This document shows, piece by piece, positions 61,415 to 64,000 of a DNA stretch of 64,000 nt (position 1 is the stretch's first letter; every line of letters starts with the position of its first letter). The DNA is from Saprospiraceae bacterium (GTDB lineage Bacteria; Bacteroidota; Bacteroidia; Chitinophagales; Saprospiraceae), in NCBI GenBank assembly GCA_020631105.1, contig JAHDHW010000003.1:1-64000 (forward strand), written 5' to 3'. Under the pieces are notes generated by a model. The model saw only the letters and a program-made list of their open reading frames with translations. It did no database searches and had not been told where the DNA came from. Position numbers and translations under genes: made by a program.

Positions 61415-64000
61415 ATGATGAACACCTTACTTTCCTCATATTCCATACTTCGAAACAAATATTTGACGCTAACGCTTCTTTTGTTTCTAGGGCTACAGAT
61501 TGGAGGTGCACAGACTTGTACATACACCTTAGAATTGTTTGATTCTTTTGGAGATGGTTGGAATGGTTCTACTTTGACAGTCGATATCAATGGTGCCGCT
61601 ACGGACTATACTTTTAATAGCGGAGGTGAAGCTACTTTTACTTTTACAGCCACGAGCAACGATCCTGTTACAGTATCTTATGCTCCGGGGTTTTTCGAAA
61701 ACGAGGTGACCTATAACATCCTTGATCCTAGTGGAAACATAATTTTTTCTGACGGACCTTTCCCAGTTGTTGGCGAAGTATTTACTTTTTTCGCTTGCCC
61801 AACCTGCCCAGGCCCCTTCTCCGTTAATATCGATGAAATAGGTGGTATTGATGCAGAAGTAAGCTGGAATCCTTCGGATTCAACAGGAATTTATACACTT
61901 GAGTATGGCCCTACAGGATTTATGTTAGGGACAGGTACTGCAATTATGACTACGGATACCTCAGCGGTACTTACCGACCTTCTTGAGAATACGGAGTATG
62001 ACTTTTATGTTTCTATTGCCTGCGATAATGGAGATACAAGTGCCATTATAGGGCCTACTACTTTTCAGACGATCTGGTTGATTGATGTAGGAGTAACAGA
62101 AATTCTTACACCACTTGATGCTTGTGGACTCGGCACTGAAAGCGTTGAAGTAACGCTAAAAAACTTCGGGGCTTTACCTCAATCTTTAATCACTTTTAAT
62201 TACGCGGTTAACGGAGTGAACGCAGGCGTTAGCCAACCAACGGATGGTTTTTATACAGGGGTTTTAAGTAATGATAGTACAGTGACCTTAGAGTTTGAAA
62301 CCATGTTCGACTTTTCTGTTGCAGGAGAGTATGAGATTGTAGCATGGACGGATTTGGAAGGAGATTCTAATAACGCAAATGATACTACAAAATATATAGT
62401 GACGAATATTCCTATTGTTACAGAGTTTCCGTATTTCATTGACTTTGAGACTTGGGATGGTGGCTGGAAAATTGATGAAGATGAATCGGAGAATTCAACC
62501 TGGGCGTTTGGAGAACCAATGGGAGAAGATATTACATCAGCGGCATCAGGAATAAATGCTTTTGTGACCAATTTAGAAGGTAATTATAACAATAACGAAC
62601 TTTCTTATATCGTATCCCCATGTTTTGATTTCTCTGGATTGACTGCTGATCCGGTAATTAACTTTTCATTGTACTATGATACGGAGACCAACTGGGATGG
62701 CGGCTGGTTAGAGTCAAGTACTGACGGAGGACAGACCTGGACAAAAGTAGGTGCAATGGGGACTGGAGTAAACTGGTACACCGTATTTAATACTACCCAG
62801 GATTTGGGTGATGTATGGGGTGGAAACTCTCAAGGGTGGATCAATGCGGAACATCCACTTGATGGCTTGGCCGGTTCATCTCAAGTACGACTCAGGTTTG
62901 CTTTTGATTCGGATGGTTCTGTTAATGGCTTTGACGGAATAGGAATTGATGATATCCTGATATCTCCAATCTTTGCGGATGATTTATCAGCTTTAACCGT
63001 CACCAATACAACTGATTCTGATTGTGGAAGCGAAATGGATATGGTTACAGTAGATATCAGAAATGCAGGAACTAACGCTCAAACAGGCTTCGATGTATCT
63101 TACCAGGTCAATGGAGGAGATGTAGTAACAGAAAATGTTGGAGCACTTTCGATTAACTCACAGGAGGTTGCTTCGTATACTTTTGATGCACCATTTGATT
63201 CTAAAGCCTTCGGCACTGATTTCGAAATCACTGCCTGGACTTCCTTAAGTAATGAATTAAACTTCTTAAACGATTCAACTACTTATGTGTTTTCTACGGC
63301 TGATTTCGAACAATTACCGATTGCTCTAGACTTTGAAGATAGTGTACTTCCGGAAGGCTGGGTGTTCAGTGATAATAATATCGGTAATGTTCATAATAAC
63401 GTATCGGTTGTAATTTATGATAATCTATATGGAGGTGACCAGGATTATGAGGTGACCACAGGTAATATCGGACCGATCAACCCGGATGATAGCTTAACTT
63501 ATGATTATCGCTATACAGACTGGAGTGCTGGTACCAACCCGACTACCTTAGGTGCAGGAGACCTTTTACTGGTCCAAATTTCAACAGATTGTGGAGAAAC
63601 ATTTGCTACAATCGATCAGGTAGATGCCTCCAATCATACGCCCTCAGCAGTGATGACCAACCGTACCGTTGATCTGAATCCTTACGCTGGAGAAATCGTT
63701 AAACTTAGATTTTTAGCCCTTTGGGGAACAGGAGATTATTGGATCGATATCGATAACATTAACATTATTGGCTGTCCAGGAGATTTTGGTTTGGATATTA
63801 CTACCAACTATGAATCTTCTGAAGGGGCCGGAGATGGCTCTATTATAATAGAACCAAGTAATGGAACCGCTCCATACACATACAACTGGAGTGATGCTAA
63901 TGCACCGAATGATATTGGCTCAGGAACTTATACTGTTACCATTACCGATGGCTTAGGCTGTGAAGATATAGTTGATATTGAATTAGGAGCCTGCCCGGCT
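61415..64000 (+). CDS. large secreted multidomain protein (T9SS-type, MAM-like segments, SprB-like repeat); 3' truncated by window
   Basis: Frame open from ATG 61415 to 64000 (862 codons, no stop): MMNTLLSSYSILRNKYLTLTLLLFLGLQIGGAQTCTYTLELFDSFGDGWNGS..., ending in the SprB-like GDGSIIIEPSNGTAPYTYNWSDANAPNDIGSGTYTVTITDGLGCEDIV. Absent from the ORF track because it has no stop codon in the window. Confidence 0.88.
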   Translation, partial: MMNTLLSSYSILRNKYLTLTLLLFLGLQIGGAQTCTYTLELFDSFGDGWNGSTLTVDINGAATDYTFNSGGEATFTFTATSNDPVTVSYAPGFFENEVTYNILDPSGNIIFSDGPFPVVGEVFTFFACPTCPGPFSVNIDEIGGIDAEVSWNPSDSTGIYTLEYGPTGFMLGTGTAIMTTDTSAVLTDLLENTEYDFYVSIACDNGDTSAIIGPTTFQTIWLIDVGVTEILTPLDACGLGTESVEVTLKNFGALPQSLITFNYAVNGVNAGVSQPTDGFYTGVLSNDSTVTLEFETMFDFSVAGEYEIVAWTDLEGDSNNANDTTKYIVTNIPIVTEFPYFIDFETWDGGWKIDEDESENSTWAFGEPMGEDITSAASGINAFVTNLEGNYNNNELSYIVSPCFDFSGLTADPVINFSLYYDTETNWDGGWLESSTDGGQTWTKVGAMGTGVNWYTVFNTTQDLGDVWGGNSQGWINAEHPLDGLAGSSQVRLRFAFDSDGSVNGFDGIGIDDILISPIFADDLSALTVTNTTDSDCGSEMDMVTVDIRNAGTNAQTGFDVSYQVNGGDVVTENVGALSINSQEVASYTFDAPFDSKAFGTDFEITAWTSLSNELNFLNDSTTYVFSTADFEQLPIALDFEDSVLPEGWVFSDNNIGNVHNNVSVVIYDNLYGGDQDYEVTTGNIGPINPDDSLTYDYRYTDWSAGTNPTTLGAGDLLLVQISTDCGETFATIDQVDASNHTPSAVMTNRTVDLNPYAGEIVKLRFLALWGTGDYWIDIDNINIIGCPGDFGLDITTNYESSEGAGDGSIIIEPSNGTAPYTYNWSDANAPNDIGSGTYTVTITDGLGCEDIVDIELGACPA

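Noticed and set aside
62251-62571. 106-aa minus ORF near the right end
   Set aside because: Antisense to the long open frame from 61415.

Overview
The window is a gene-dense, moderately AT-rich chromosomal segment from a Bacteroidota bacterium. SusC/SusD, type IX secretion (T9SS) C-terminal domains, PorP/SprF, an SprB-like repeat and TAnnTTTG-like -7 elements all support this; Saprospiria-like is a guess. From left to right it contains: (1) a MoxR AAA+ / VWA gene pair; (2) a class I fructose-1,6-bisphosphatase; (3) an apparent alginate-utilisation locus, about 4.3-20.3 kb, with tandem duplicated FadR-type GntR regulators, SusC/SusD, an Nramp-fold transporter lacking the usual metal-ligand motifs, a tandem-domain PL7 lyase lipoprotein, a KdgF-like cupin, an MFS uronate transporter, two SDR reductases, KdgK and KdgA, followed by a GH16 lipoprotein; (4) a large BNR/sortilin-like protein; (5) an ECF sigma factor operon; (6) recA with a palindrome-rich promoter; (7) an FMO, a GAF-like protein, BamA and a two-component system; (8) an NHL-propeller T9SS type-B protein with PorP/SprF; (9) rimP-nusA-infB; (10) mqnC-PNP-uvrA; (11) a GH3-family protein; (12) a T9SS protein with both dockerin-like and cohesin-like segments; (13) YceI; (14) a CarH/LitR-like MerR regulator lacking the B12-ligand residues; (15) the 5' part of a large T9SS/SprB-repeat protein that runs off the window and is missing from the ORF track. 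I recognised no tRNA, rRNA, CRISPR array, transposase or phage genes. The most interesting region is the alginate locus: the atypical Nramp-fold transporter, the twin regulators with identical DNA-binding halves and diverged sensor halves, and several strong intergenic hairpins. All family assignments come from reading motifs by eye; no database search was run.
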